This document shows positions 16,333 to 25,607 of a DNA stretch of 58,264 bases, piece after piece. The notes below the pieces were generated by a model, which saw nothing but the letters and a program-made list of their open reading frames with translations, was not told where the DNA came from and did not search any database. Origin of the DNA: Collinsella aerofaciens. GTDB taxonomy: Bacteria > Actinomycetota > Coriobacteriia > Coriobacteriales > Coriobacteriaceae. The position numbers were made by a program, and so were the translations under genes. How positions within the stretch are numbered: the first letter of the stretch is position 1; every line of letters begins with the position of its first letter. The stretch spans positions 1-58,264 of the forward strand of contig NZ_JADPCJ010000014.1 in assembly GCF_015670795.1 (NCBI RefSeq). Direction: 5' to 3'.

Positions 16333-17247
16333 CTACCAGCTTTTCTCGATATCGCGGATGCGCCGATAGAGCCACTCGTTTTGCGGTGCCTGGATATCGT
16401 GTTTGGCTGCGAGGCGGCAGATGGTGCCCGCGAACTCATCAACCTCGGTTTTGCGCCTTGCGATGCGGTCTTGAGCCATCGAGGGCATACCGGCGGGGTC
16501 GATTCCCTCGATGAGGTGCACCATTTGCGTCAGATCTGCCTCGGTCAGCTCAACGTCCTCGGCGTTGGCAACCGCAAGCGTCTCGCGCATGGCGGAGACA
16601 AAACAGCGGCGCTGCTCGGAGCCCGGCTCCGTGGCGCTTCCGTAGGTCCCGCCGTAGGCCATGCAGGTCTGGTTGATGCCGTCGTTGAGCATGAGTTTGG
16701 CCCACATGCGGTGCGCAATGTCGCTCTCGACGGTATGGGCGATGCCGCAGCGCGTATAGAGCTCGTCGATAGCGGCGACGGTCGCGGGGTCCGTGCCGGC
16801 CGCCGCGCCAAAGCGGATCTCGCCCGCATTGGTAAAGGTGAGCGCGCCGTTGAGGAACACGGCGTCCATGCCCTGGCAGATACCAAGAACGGTATGCTCC
16901 CAGCCAAAGCGTTCGGCAATCTTTTGCTCGCTCGTAATGCCGTTGCATAGCGAGGCGATGAGCGTGTTGGGTCCCACGACGCGCTCCATAGTCTTGAGTG
17001 CTTGGTCGAGACCGGTGGTCTTGACTGTCAGGATGACCAGATCGGCGGGCGTCGCCTCGCTGGCGCGGACGGACGTGAGATCGCAGGGCTTGCCGTTGAC
17101 AGTGAGCGCATCGCCCGCGTGACGCTCAAAACGGGTGTCATCCATAACGTATTCGACGGCGTCATTGCCGAGGGCCCTGGCAATCATGCTGCCGTAGAGC
17201 AGGCCGACGCCGCCCTTGCCGATAAAAGCGACCTTGTTGATCTGCAT
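16333..17247 (-). CDS. panE: Ketopantoate reductase-family protein (ApbA/PanE)
   Basis: 304 residues. An N-terminal NAD(P) site (VAFIGKGGVGLLYGSMIA), VILTVKTTGLDQAL and SLCNGI follow the PanE order. The catalytic lysine lies in HRMWAKLMLNDGINQ and the C-terminal GMPSMAQDRIARRKTEVDEFAG segment is characteristic. PanE reduces ketopantoate to pantoate for coenzyme A; many paralogs act on other 2-oxoacids, so the substrate is not certain. ATG 17247 fits a nine-base spacing to GGGGAG better than ATG 17256. Confidence 0.88.
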   Translation of the reverse strand: MQINKVAFIGKGGVGLLYGSMIARALGNDAVEYVMDDTRFERHAGDALTVNGKPCDLTSVRASEATPADLVILTVKTTGLDQALKTMERVVGPNTLIASLCNGITSEQKIAERFGWEHTVLGICQGMDAVFLNGALTFTNAGEIRFGAAAGTDPATVAAIDELYTRCGIAHTVESDIAHRMWAKLMLNDGINQTCMAYGGTYGSATEPGSEQRRCFVSAMRETLAVANAEDVELTEADLTQMVHLIEGIDPAGMPSMAQDRIARRKTEVDEFAGTICRLAAKHDIQAPQNEWLYRRIRDIEKSW

Positions 17248-17269
17248 GTGAATCATCTCCCCATGTAAA

Positions 17270-17292
17270 AGGCGCCCGCGTAAGGGGCGCCT
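17270..17292 (-). terminator. Hairpin upstream of the reductase gene
   Basis: AGGCGCCC (17270-17277) pairs with GGGCGCCT (17285-17292). On the minus strand it is followed by TTTTA and then the reductase ribosome site. It could be an attenuator, or a terminator of transcripts entering from further upstream. Confidence 0.5.
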
Positions 17293-17409
17293 GATGGATT
17301 GTATGCTGCCAGGGTGATTGGTGGGTGCGCGGGGCGGCTGTTATAAAAAAGAAACGTTTGCCTGGACGCTACGCTGCAGGGCAGACCGCAAAGACATACG
17401 CGTGGTCAT

Positions 17410-17435
17410 GCCCGGCTCCTTTCATCGGGCTTTTT
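17410..17435 (+). terminator. Intrinsic terminator on the plus strand
   Basis: GCCCG (17410-17414) pairs with CGGGC (17426-17430), followed by TTTTT. No plus-strand gene lies directly before it, so it may end a short leader or small RNA in front of the aldo/keto reductase gene. Confidence 0.6.
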
Positions 17436-17572
17436 GCTGATGTTAAAGCGGTGCCGTGACGGCTCGATTTCTGCTGCGTTACGATACGTTCTCGATTGCG
17501 ATTCCACGATGTTTCGGCTGCGTGACCATTGTGTTTCGCCTTGCCGGGGCGCTGATGGCGAAGGGAGGGGCC

Positions 17573-18763
17573 GTGCAATACCGTGTTGACCCCAAAAGTG
17601 GTAACCGAATATCCGCTCTGGGTCTGGGCTGCATGAGGTTTCCCGGTGCGCCGGGACACCCCGATGCGAAGACCGCCGACGCTATCATCTCCCGTGCGGT
17701 GGAGCAGGGGATTAACTACCTGGACACGGCCTATCTCTATCCCGGCAACGAGGCGTGCATGGGCGCTTCGCTTGAACGATTGGGGCTGCGTGACCGGGTG
17801 TTGCTGGCGACCAAGTTGCCGCATGCTTCGTGCAAGTGTGCGGAGGATTTCGACCGGTTCTTCGATGAGCAATTGCGCCGCCTGCGGACCGACCATATCG
17901 ACTATTACCTCATGCACAACATTACCTCGCCCGCCCAGTGGGAACGTGTGGTGGCGTTGGGCATCGAGGACTGGATTGCGCGCCAAAAGGCTTCGGGGCG
18001 CATTCGCCAGATCGGTTTTTCGTACCACGGCAGTGCGGCGGACTTCCTCACGATGCTCGATGCGTATGTGTGGGACTTTTGCCAGATCCAGTACAACTAC
18101 GCTGGAGAGCGATATCAGGCGGGAACGGCGGGGCTCATGGCCGCCGCCGAGCGAGGTCTCGCGGTGTTTGTGATGGAGCCGCTTTTGGGCGGACGCTTGG
18201 CAGGCAAATTGCCTCCGCGGGCGCGCGCTGTTCTCGATGGTGCATGCGATCGGCATTTGCATACGCCTGCCGCTTGGGGGCTCTCGTGGGTGTGGAATCA
18301 TCCCCAGGTGACCATGTTGCTTTCTGGTATGACCGATACCGCGCAAGTGGACGAGAATTCGTCACTGGCAGACCTCGCGTTGCCGAATTCGATGACGGCC
18401 AACCAGCTCGACACGATTGCGCGCGTGTTGATGGAGTTTGAGAAATCGAACCGTGTGCCCTGCACGGGATGCGGCTACTGCATGCCATGTCCCAAGGGTA
18501 TTAACATTCCCGGCTGCTTTGCCGCTTACAACGCGAGCTACGCGCACAGCTGGTTTACGGGGCTGTCTCAATACTTTACGGCGAGCGCGGTGCGCACGAG
18601 CGAGCCCAAGCTGGTGAGCAATTGCGTCAAGTGCGGTAAATGCGCACGTCACTGCCCGCAGCACATCGATATTCCCGAGCGTCTCGATGACGTGCGCCGA
18701 CGTTTCCAGCCTGGCCCCGTAACGGCTGTGCTTAAAGCCTTCCGCACAACGCGCTCCTCATGA
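17573..18763 (+). CDS. Aldo/keto reductase with C-terminal 4Fe-4S domain
   Basis: 396 residues. The aldo/keto reductase barrel (SALGLGCMRFP, GINYLDTAYLYPGNE with catalytic Asp/Tyr, KLPH, DYYLMHN) is followed by two 4Fe-4S cysteine motifs, CTGCGYCMPCP and CVKCGKCARHCP. Such fusions are common in anaerobes and probably couple ferredoxin-like electron transfer to carbonyl reduction; the substrate is unknown. GTG at 17573 is chosen because AAGGGAGG precedes it and the product then begins VQYRVDPKSGN, as in the family. An in-frame ATG lies at 17555. Confidence 0.9.
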   Translation: MQYRVDPKSGNRISALGLGCMRFPGAPGHPDAKTADAIISRAVEQGINYLDTAYLYPGNEACMGASLERLGLRDRVLLATKLPHASCKCAEDFDRFFDEQLRRLRTDHIDYYLMHNITSPAQWERVVALGIEDWIARQKASGRIRQIGFSYHGSAADFLTMLDAYVWDFCQIQYNYAGERYQAGTAGLMAAAERGLAVFVMEPLLGGRLAGKLPPRARAVLDGACDRHLHTPAAWGLSWVWNHPQVTMLLSGMTDTAQVDENSSLADLALPNSMTANQLDTIARVLMEFEKSNRVPCTGCGYCMPCPKGINIPGCFAAYNASYAHSWFTGLSQYFTASAVRTSEPKLVSNCVKCGKCARHCPQHIDIPERLDDVRRRFQPGPVTAVLKAFRTTRSS

Positions 18764-18765
18764 TC

Positions 18766-18838
18766 CTTTTATATCTTGTGATGGAATAGTTCCTGTTTAC
18801 GGCAGAATAGGGCAACAGCAGGAACTATTTCGCCGCAA
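18766..18838 (+). repeat. Hairpin repeat, copy 1
   Basis: 73 bases that align without gaps to 19934-20006. An 11-bp stem (18785-18795 with 18819-18829) lies inside a partly paired outer stem (TTGTG.../...CGCAA). The terminal loop keeps a conserved CAGAATA/CAAAATA core. It lies just before the ribosome site of the next gene. Confidence 0.75.
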
Positions 18839-18854
18839 CTAATGGGAGACTATC

Positions 18855-19874
18855 GTGGGTGACCGAGGTTTACGTAATGATTCGCGTGAGGTTCGTTGGG
18901 GCATTTTGGGCGCCGGGCACATTTCTCATCGATTTGCATCGTCGCTCAAGAAGGTCGACGGGGCACGGCTGGTGGCTGCGGCCGGCCGCACTCCTGCACA
19001 TGTCGAGGAATTTTGCCGAGTGTTTTCGATCGATGCTGCGCATGGCCATGTCTCGGTCGACGATAACGGCAATGCGGCTTATGACGCGCTGATTGCCGAC
19101 CCCGATGTCGACGCAATCTACTTGGCTCTTCCGCATGGCATGCATACGCGTTGGGCCTGTCGCGCGCTGCGCGCCGGAAAGGCCGTGCTGTGCGAAAAGC
19201 CGGCCGTTTTGAGTGAGGAAGAGGCTCTCTCGATTGCCTCCACCTCTCGTGAGCGCGGCGTGCTGTTTATGGAGGCGATGAAGAATCGGTTTTGCCCGAT
19301 GCGCACTCGCGTGAAGGACTTGCTTGCGTCGGGTGAGCTTGGCCGTATTGTCTCGATTGAAAGCGTGCAAAAGCTCGATTACGGCGAGCCTCCTTCGGGC
19401 TATCTGCTTGATTCGTTGCAGGGCGGCTGTCTATATGACATGGGCTGCTATGCGGTCGGTTGGTTTGAGGATTTGCTCGCGGGCGCGTGCGAGGTTTCAT
19501 CCCGTGAAGTTCGCTGGCGTGACGTATCAGGCGGCCGCGTCGATTGGGCCGACGAGATCCGTATGAGCGTCGGCGGTATACCCATTCATATGGTGTGCGA
19601 CGGCAAAGCAACATATGAAAGCCGCTTAACGATTGTCTGTGAGCGAGGCTCGTTGGAAATCGAGCGTCTCCATCGCCCCGAGCTCGCCCATGTGAAGTAT
19701 TCCGACGGTCGAACGCTAGAAATAAATGCCCCGTTTGAGATCGATGATTTCTACGGCGAAATCCAGCATGCGACCCAGCTCATCTGGGCGGGGAAACTCG
19801 AGAGTCCCGTCATGCCCCTTGCCGCCACGCAGCGCTGTGCGCACATCATCGATGCGATTCGCTTAAAACTTTAG
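18855..19874 (+). CDS. Gfo/Idh/MocA-family oxidoreductase
   Basis: 339 residues from a GTG start after TGGGAG. The Rossmann motif GILGAGHISHRFASSL, the family CEKPAVLSEEEA motif and a D-x3-Y catalytic-region pattern (DMGCYAVG) are seen. It resembles the dimeric dihydrodiol/trans-dehydrogenase-type branch, but the substrate is unknown. It shows little similarity by eye to the other Gfo/Idh gene at 10488-11594. It lies between two copies of a hairpin repeat. Confidence 0.9.
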   Translation: MGDRGLRNDSREVRWGILGAGHISHRFASSLKKVDGARLVAAAGRTPAHVEEFCRVFSIDAAHGHVSVDDNGNAAYDALIADPDVDAIYLALPHGMHTRWACRALRAGKAVLCEKPAVLSEEEALSIASTSRERGVLFMEAMKNRFCPMRTRVKDLLASGELGRIVSIESVQKLDYGEPPSGYLLDSLQGGCLYDMGCYAVGWFEDLLAGACEVSSREVRWRDVSGGRVDWADEIRMSVGGIPIHMVCDGKATYESRLTIVCERGSLEIERLHRPELAHVKYSDGRTLEINAPFEIDDFYGEIQHATQLIWAGKLESPVMPLAATQRCAHIIDAIRLKL

Positions 19875-19933
19875 GGCGCGGGGGCATGGCGCCAGCGCCT
19901 GGAATGCCTTGGAGGCCTTTGCCCCTGATGCCC

Positions 19934-20006
19934 CTTTTATAACTTGCGGTGGAATACGGTCTGTTTGCGCCAAAATAAGGCACCAATAGACCGTATTTTT
20001 CCGCAA
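19934..20006 (+). repeat. Hairpin repeat, copy 2
   Basis: Gap-free homolog of 18766-18838. Stem 19953-19962 pairs with 19988-19997, and the outer stem TTGCGG (19944-19949) pairs perfectly with CCGCAA (20001-20006). Four base pairs of the inner stem differ from copy 1 and all four keep Watson-Crick pairing. The right arm ends just before the nfo ribosome site. Confidence 0.75.
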
Positions 20007-20026
20007 CTGATGAGGGGGAGTTGGAG

Positions 20027-20893
20027 ATGCTGACGATCGGGTGTCATCTTTCGACGACGAAGGGCTATCGGGCGATGGGGGAGACGGCGTTGTCCATTGG
20101 CGCCAATACCTTTGCGTTCTTTACGCGCAACCCGCGAGGTGGCAAGGCAAAAGACCTTGACATGGATGACGTGGCGGCCCTGCGCGAGCTTATGGAGCAA
20201 AACGACTTTGGCCCGCTCGTGGCTCATGCCCCGTATACCTATAACCCCTGCTCCGCTAAGGAGCGGGCGCGCGAGTTTGCCCTGGAGGCCATGGCCGAGG
20301 ATCTGCAGCGTATGGAAGCACTGCCCGGCAACTACTACAACTTCCATCCCGGTGCGCATGTGGGGCAGGGCTCCGACGCCGGCATTCAGATGATTGTTGA
20401 TACGCTGTGCCAGGTGATGTTTGAGGGCCAGCAGACGACGGTGCTGCTCGAGACCATGGCCGGCAAGGGCACCGAGGTGGGCCGCAGCTTTGAGGAGCTG
20501 GCGCTAATCATCGAGGGCGTTGCCGACAAGCGCCCCGAGCTGTCGGCCAAGTTGGGCGTTTGCCTAGATACCTGCCATGTGAATGACGCCGGCTATGACA
20601 TCGTCCGCGATCTTGACGGTGTGCTTGACGAGTTCGATCGCGTGGTGGGTATCGAGCGCCTGCGCGCCGTGCACATCAATGACTCCAAGAATCCCTGCGG
20701 CGCCCATAAGGATCGCCACGAGTGCATCGGCAAGGGCTACCTGGGTAGTGAAGAGTTTGGCGGCGGTATGCAGGTTATACAGAATATTGTATCGAATGGC
20801 CGCTTGCGCGCATTGCCATTCATCTTGGAGACACCGAACGAACTTGCAGGTTATGCGGCTGAAATCAAACTGTTAAGGTCGTTGCAGCAGTAA
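20027..20893 (+). CDS. nfo: Endonuclease IV (AP endonuclease)
   Basis: 288 residues. It cuts DNA 5' of abasic sites in base-excision repair, using three zinc ions. The ligand motifs appear in order: [57 protein letters not shown] and ILETPN. The ATG follows GAGGGGGAG with a six-base gap; an in-frame TTG at 20021 overlaps that site. A repeat hairpin lies directly upstream. Confidence 0.95.
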   Translation: MLTIGCHLSTTKGYRAMGETALSIGANTFAFFTRNPRGGKAKDLDMDDVAALRELMEQNDFGPLVAHAPYTYNPCSAKERAREFALEAMAEDLQRMEALPGNYYNFHPGAHVGQGSDAGIQMIVDTLCQVMFEGQQTTVLLETMAGKGTEVGRSFEELALIIEGVADKRPELSAKLGVCLDTCHVNDAGYDIVRDLDGVLDEFDRVVGIERLRAVHINDSKNPCGAHKDRHECIGKGYLGSEEFGGGMQVIQNIVSNGRLRALPFILETPNELAGYAAEIKLLRSLQQ

Positions 20894-20899
20894 TGGCTG

Positions 20900-20931
20900 C
20901 CATAAAGTGGAGCGCTCCATTCACGTTATGG
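20900..20931 (+). terminator. Hairpin after nfo
   Basis: CCATAA (20900-20905) pairs with TTATGG (20926-20931) around a perfect 12-bp palindrome TGGAGCGCTCCA (20908-20919), followed by GTTTGTTTC. It is a probable terminator. Confidence 0.6.
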
Positions 20932-21040
20932 GTTTGTTTCAATCAGTTTTCTAATTGCAGATTCTTCCAAGCGGGTGCATAATAACCCTCAGTTTTTGCA
21001 GACCTCTGAATCACGTGGGGTCATTGGAAGGAGACTGATT

Positions 21041-21901
21041 ATGAAGCTGAAGAAGCTTGGCGCATTTGCCGCCACGGGTGCTATGGCGCTCGCCCTCGCT
21101 CTGACGGGCTGCGGCTCGTCCAACGCCACCTCTGGTTCTGATGCCGGTTCCAGCAGCTCTGACGACGCTAAGGTCGAGAAGGTCGACGGCTCCAAGGAGT
21201 ACGCGCTCGTCAAGGACGGTACGCTGACCGTCGGCACCTCTGCCGAGTACGCTCCGTTTGAGTACAAGGATGACAACGGCGATTATCAGGGCTTTGACCT
21301 TGAGCTCATCAAGGCTATCGGCGACAAGCTGGGCCTGGATGTCGAGTATGTCAACAATGACTTTGACACGCTGGTTCCGGGCGTCGCTTCGGGTGCCAAA
21401 TATGACGTCTCCATCGCGGCTATCACCGACACGCCCGAGCGTGAGAAGGAAGTCACTTTCTCCGATTCCTACTACATGGACGATCAGGCTATCGTGACCA
21501 AGGTCGATAACACCGACATCACGGCCGACAACTACAGCGAGAAGCTCAACAACGCCGATGCTACCATCATCGTCCAGTCTGGCTCGACCGCCGAGTCCTT
21601 TGCCCAGGAGAACTTCCCCAAGGCCAAGATTGTCCCCTACAAGGACGCCACCGAGTGCTTCAGCGCCCTGCAGTCCGATAAGGGCGACGCCGTAGTCACC
21701 AACCGCTCTGTTGCCAGCCAGCTGACCGCCGAGCAGTTCAACACCTGCCAGACCATTAAGCAGATTAGCACCGGCGAGGAGTACGCCATCGCCATCAACC
21801 AGGGCAACACCAAGCTCAAGGACGACATCAACCAGGCCATCAAGGACCTGACCGACGACGGTACCGTTGACGCCCTCATGGCTAAGTACAACATCAAGTA
21901 A
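21041..21901 (+). CDS. Amino-acid ABC transporter substrate-binding lipoprotein
   Basis: 286 residues. The lipoprotein signal ends in the lipobox LTGC, followed by a Ser/Asp-rich linker and a family 3 solute-binding domain (LTVGTSAEYAPFEYKDDNG, GFDLELIKAIG, DTPEREKEVTFSDSYY). It captures a polar amino acid outside the membrane for the permease and ATPase encoded next. GGAAGGAGA precedes the ATG. The exact ligand cannot be read; glutamine, arginine and cystine types share these motifs. Confidence 0.93.
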   Translation: MKLKKLGAFAATGAMALALALTGCGSSNATSGSDAGSSSSDDAKVEKVDGSKEYALVKDGTLTVGTSAEYAPFEYKDDNGDYQGFDLELIKAIGDKLGLDVEYVNNDFDTLVPGVASGAKYDVSIAAITDTPEREKEVTFSDSYYMDDQAIVTKVDNTDITADNYSEKLNNADATIIVQSGSTAESFAQENFPKAKIVPYKDATECFSALQSDKGDAVVTNRSVASQLTAEQFNTCQTIKQISTGEEYAIAINQGNTKLKDDINQAIKDLTDDGTVDALMAKYNIK

Positions 21902-22019
21902 AATAGCTACTTGATTGCTCGCGGGCCCTTTCCGTTTTGGCGGAGAGGGCCTTTGCGCTTCTCTTGACGGAGAGTATTTCCGTCTCGTTTTGCCGGCAAC
22001 TTCTACGATAGGAGCCACC

Positions 22020-23381
22020 TTGTCTCGACTGAACAAAGGAGCCGCGGAGCAGCGTTTTCCACTGCCCGCCTTGCTTCAAAAGCTAGCCTGCGCCATGGCC
22101 GTGACGCTCGCGCTGGTGTGCGCAGGGGCATATGCGCCCACGACCGCCCAGGCGCTTGAGACCGCAAAGATTACCGCCCGACCCAACACTGGTTCGGGCA
22201 GCGCTGTGGTCGGCGGTACCGAGACGCGCATTACCTGGGAGGTCCAGGCCGATGCCGATGAGGAGCTGAGCGGTCTTTCGCTGACGTTTGTCGACGGCAC
22301 GACGTTTGGTACCGATGACACGCGATTGACGATGCTCTCGGGCGAGGACCTCATGGATCGTACGCCCATGAAGCCCACGTGCAAGGCTGACGGCCAGACG
22401 CTCAAGATTGATTTTGGCGAGACGGCGCCTGCCGGCGGCTATTTCCGTGTCGAGGTTTACGGCGTGACGTTTCCCGTCGAGGGCGGCGATGAGGCCTTTA
22501 GTGGCACCTATACGCTCGCCGACGGTTCGACCAAGAAGATTTCAAAAATTCCTTCCGTCGAGATCAAGGGCGTGACGGCCTTCGATAACTTCCTGGCCGA
22601 TCTTAAGGAGCAGCCGTGGGTCGAGGCCTGGAACTCCAATATGTTCCTGCGCCTGTTCTTGAACCCGGTCATTTTGGTCCAAAGCCTGCCGATCGTCTTT
22701 AAGGGCTTCCTTATGTCGCTTTCGATCGTGCTTGTGGCGTTTCCGCTGGCAATTCCCTTCGGTTTTGCCCTGTCGCTCATGCGCATCTCCAAGTCGCGCA
22801 TCCTGCGTTGCCTCGCCGGCATCTACGTGAATATCATTCGCGGTACGCCGGCGTTCCTGCAGATCTATATCGCGTTCTTCGGTCTGCCGTTGGCCGGCGT
22901 CAAGGTGGACGACTATGTCTTGGGCGTTATCGTCATGGCCATGAACTCGTCTGCGTACCTATGCGAGATCTTCCGTGCCGGTATTCAATCGATCCCCAAG
23001 GGCCAAAACGAAGCTGCTCGCTCTCTGGGCATGAATGCCTTCCAGACGCTGCTCTACGTTATGATTCCGCAGACGTTCCGCAATGTTTTGCCTACGCTGA
23101 CCAGCGAGTTTATCTTGCTTTACAAGGATACGTCGCTGCTTGCGGCCGTGGGCGTGGTCGAGATCGTCATGAACGCCCGTACCATCGTGGCCACGACGGG
23201 CTCCATTACACCGTACGTGGTTGCCGCCCTGTTCTATCTGGTCATCACCCTGCCGCTTGCTCGCTTGGTGAGCGGTCTTGAGGCGAGGCTTTTGGACACG
23301 GCCGAAACCAAAAAGAAGCGTCCCACCAAGAGTGCCGGACAGGTTGTCGCGACGCCCGCCGATCACATCGCCGGTCTGTAA
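22020..23381 (+). CDS. Amino-acid ABC permease with N-terminal extracytoplasmic domain
   Basis: 453 residues from TTG after ATAGGAG, about twice the usual permease length. A hydrophobic signal or anchor (about 22-40) is followed by about 140 residues rich in beta-strand-like patterns (TRITWEVQADADEEL ... YFRVEVYGV) that should lie outside the cell. The HisM/GlnP-type permease follows, with the EAA-loop motif EAARSLGMNAFQTLLYVMIPQ. The extra domain lies between the substrate-binding protein and the pore. It is co-transcribed with both transporter partners. Confidence 0.92.
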   Translation: MSRLNKGAAEQRFPLPALLQKLACAMAVTLALVCAGAYAPTTAQALETAKITARPNTGSGSAVVGGTETRITWEVQADADEELSGLSLTFVDGTTFGTDDTRLTMLSGEDLMDRTPMKPTCKADGQTLKIDFGETAPAGGYFRVEVYGVTFPVEGGDEAFSGTYTLADGSTKKISKIPSVEIKGVTAFDNFLADLKEQPWVEAWNSNMFLRLFLNPVILVQSLPIVFKGFLMSLSIVLVAFPLAIPFGFALSLMRISKSRILRCLAGIYVNIIRGTPAFLQIYIAFFGLPLAGVKVDDYVLGVIVMAMNSSAYLCEIFRAGIQSIPKGQNEAARSLGMNAFQTLLYVMIPQTFRNVLPTLTSEFILLYKDTSLLAAVGVVEIVMNARTIVATTGSITPYVVAALFYLVITLPLARLVSGLEARLLDTAETKKKRPTKSAGQVVATPADHIAGL

Positions 23382-23393
23382 GGAGGTCCTATC

Positions 23394-24146
<753 letters not shown>

Positions 24147-24174
24147 CCGCTTTATATGACTGACATAGCAGAAA

Positions 24175-24206
24175 ACGGGAGCCGGATGTGATCCGGCTCC
24201 CGTTTT
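24175..24206 (+). terminator. Terminator of the amino-acid ABC operon
   Basis: A 13-bp stem (24175-24187, right arm starting at 24191) with a three-base loop, followed by TTTTT. Confidence 0.88.
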
Positions 24207-24263
24207 TGTTGGGACGCGAATGTGTTTTGTTGCAATGCGCGTTGCGGGCGGAGCTCATTGCCG

Positions 24264-24683
24264 CTAGGCGAGCTCGGCTCCAAGGGCGCGGCAGGCCGCT
24301 TCGCTCTCATCATCGGGGGCGTCGTAGCAGATGACGGAATCGACGACGTTGACGCCCTCCTCGTCGGCGTCCGCCTTCCAGTTGTCCATCCATTCGCCCT
24401 CGGCCCACGAATAAGAGCCAAAGAGGACGACCTTCTTGTCGCCGAGGGTCTCCTTGACCTCATCCCACATGGGCTGGAACTCATCATATTCAAGCTCCTC
24501 GGAACCCATGGCGGGGCAGCCGAAGGCGATAGCGTCATAGCCAGCGGCCTTGTCTGCGGAGAAGTCGGCGCAGGAGATGACCTCTGCCTCGGCGCCGGCA
24601 TCGGTTGCACCTTCGGCAACGAGGTTTGCCATGGCCTCGGTGTTGCCCGTGCCGCTCCAGTAGACGACGGCGATCTTGCTCAT
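24264..24683 (-). CDS. Flavodoxin
   Basis: 139 residues. The FMN phosphate loop WSGTGNTE follows the first strand (KIAVVYWSG); later aromatic residues (GSYSWAEGEW) fit the isoalloxazine site. Flavodoxin replaces ferredoxin as a low-potential electron carrier, often when iron is short. AAAGGA precedes the ATG. The upstream DUF3793 gene ends 46 bases away on the same strand, and a DtxR-like operator precedes that gene, consistent with iron control of both. Confidence 0.93.
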   Translation of the reverse strand: MSKIAVVYWSGTGNTEAMANLVAEGATDAGAEAEVISCADFSADKAAGYDAIAFGCPAMGSEELEYDEFQPMWDEVKETLGDKKVVLFGSYSWAEGEWMDNWKADADEEGVNVVDSVICYDAPDDESEAACRALGAELA

Positions 24684-24729
24684 GTTGAGTCCTTTCAGTT
24701 GTGCGGCAGGTTGCCACGGCTTCTATGTT

Positions 24730-25434
24730 CTATCGGGTTGCCTGGGCAAGTTGCGCCAAGCTGTAGCCCTGCTGATAGACAAAGGTGAAGTATTGGGTGC
24801 AGGCGCGGTAGGCATCAAACGTCGCAAGTGCCTGCTCGACATTTGCGTAGACCTTCCAGGCCCCAAAGACCTTATAGTTCTCGCCGCGCTGGACGATAAA
24901 CTCGTGCACGTCGTCGTAGGGATATCCTAGGAAGTAGCCTATTTCGTGCGGAAACTCGCAGGTGCAGTCGTTGCTGCAGCTAGCTTGCTGGGGTAGTGCG
25001 CATCGAGTCTGGCTACAGGCGCATTCCGCGACGTTATTACTCGCGAGCGTGATGCGTGATGCCAAATGCACAAGGCATGTCGAAAGGTCTCTCGTGTCGT
25101 AGCCTTCCGAGGCGAGCGCCGTTTTGGCGCAAGGGTCCGCGAAATAGGTGGTGAGGCTTTTGGCTCGGTACACGTACACGAGCGCTCCGCAGGGCCGCCA
25201 GACCAAAACACTCAGGTGGATGCCAAGCGGGTCAAGCTCGCGGTTGCACTGGGCGATAACGTTGAGCAGGCGTGCTCGGCGTTCTGCGATGGTTTCTGTT
25301 GCGGTCGAGCCGTCCCCGTGGGCGTAGGTGCCTGGATAGGTAAAGAGCGATGCCGGCTTGATGCCCGCGAGCGTGGGGGAGCAGTTGCGCACGACTGCTG
25401 CCTGAAACGTTGGGATGTCTATGGTTCGAGTCAC
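24730..25434 (-). CDS. DUF3793-family protein
   Basis: 234 residues. Conserved family blocks are CSPTLAGIKPASLFTY, the mid-region cysteines, and FPHEIGYFLGYPYDDVHEFI ... YKVFGAWKVY. The function is unknown; the family is common in gut anaerobes, often beside flavodoxin. A cysteine-rich stretch (CACSQTRC ... CSNDCTC) may bind metal or an iron-sulfur cluster, but that is inference. The GTG start follows AAGGAG. A promoter and DtxR-like site lie 20-66 bases upstream. Confidence 0.88.
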   Translation of the reverse strand: MTRTIDIPTFQAAVVRNCSPTLAGIKPASLFTYPGTYAHGDGSTATETIAERRARLLNVIAQCNRELDPLGIHLSVLVWRPCGALVYVYRAKSLTTYFADPCAKTALASEGYDTRDLSTCLVHLASRITLASNNVAECACSQTRCALPQQASCSNDCTCEFPHEIGYFLGYPYDDVHEFIVQRGENYKVFGAWKVYANVEQALATFDAYRACTQYFTFVYQQGYSLAQLAQATR

Positions 25435-25452
25435 GTCGCTCCTTACGGATCT

Positions 25453-25471
25453 AAACTGTTAGCCTAGGAAA
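25453..25471 (-). promoter_or_regulatory. DtxR/IdeR-like operator
   Basis: The core GTTAGCCTA (25458-25466) matches the centre of the DtxR-family consensus TTAGGTTAGSCTAACCTAA. The outer half-sites are weak. It overlaps the expected start of the minus-strand DUF3793/flavodoxin transcript, where a repressor would act. Confidence 0.5.
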
Positions 25472-25472
25472 A

Positions 25473-25500
25473 CTTATACACGAAAGTAAGCCATGGTCAA
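25473..25500 (-). promoter_or_regulatory. Promoter of the DUF3793-flavodoxin operon
   Basis: On the minus strand TTGACC (25495-25500) and TATAAG (25473-25478) are spaced by 16 bp. Confidence 0.65.
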
Positions 25501-25564
25501 CAAAAAAGTTTGAAGAGGAAAACTAATTGACCGAACGGACATGATTTTGGGTTAAGATGGGGAC

Positions 25565-25577
25565 ACCCCATGGGGGT
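25565..25577. promoter_or_regulatory. Candidate CsoR-type copper operator
   Basis: ACCCCATGGGGGT, continuing to TAT, is a GC-rich palindrome of the style bound by CsoR copper repressors (TACCC...GGGTA). It lies 30 bases before the heavy-metal-binding protein. The match is by pattern only. Confidence 0.4.
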
Positions 25578-25607
25578 ATCTAGATAGTGCTACTGAAAGG
25601 GGAACGC

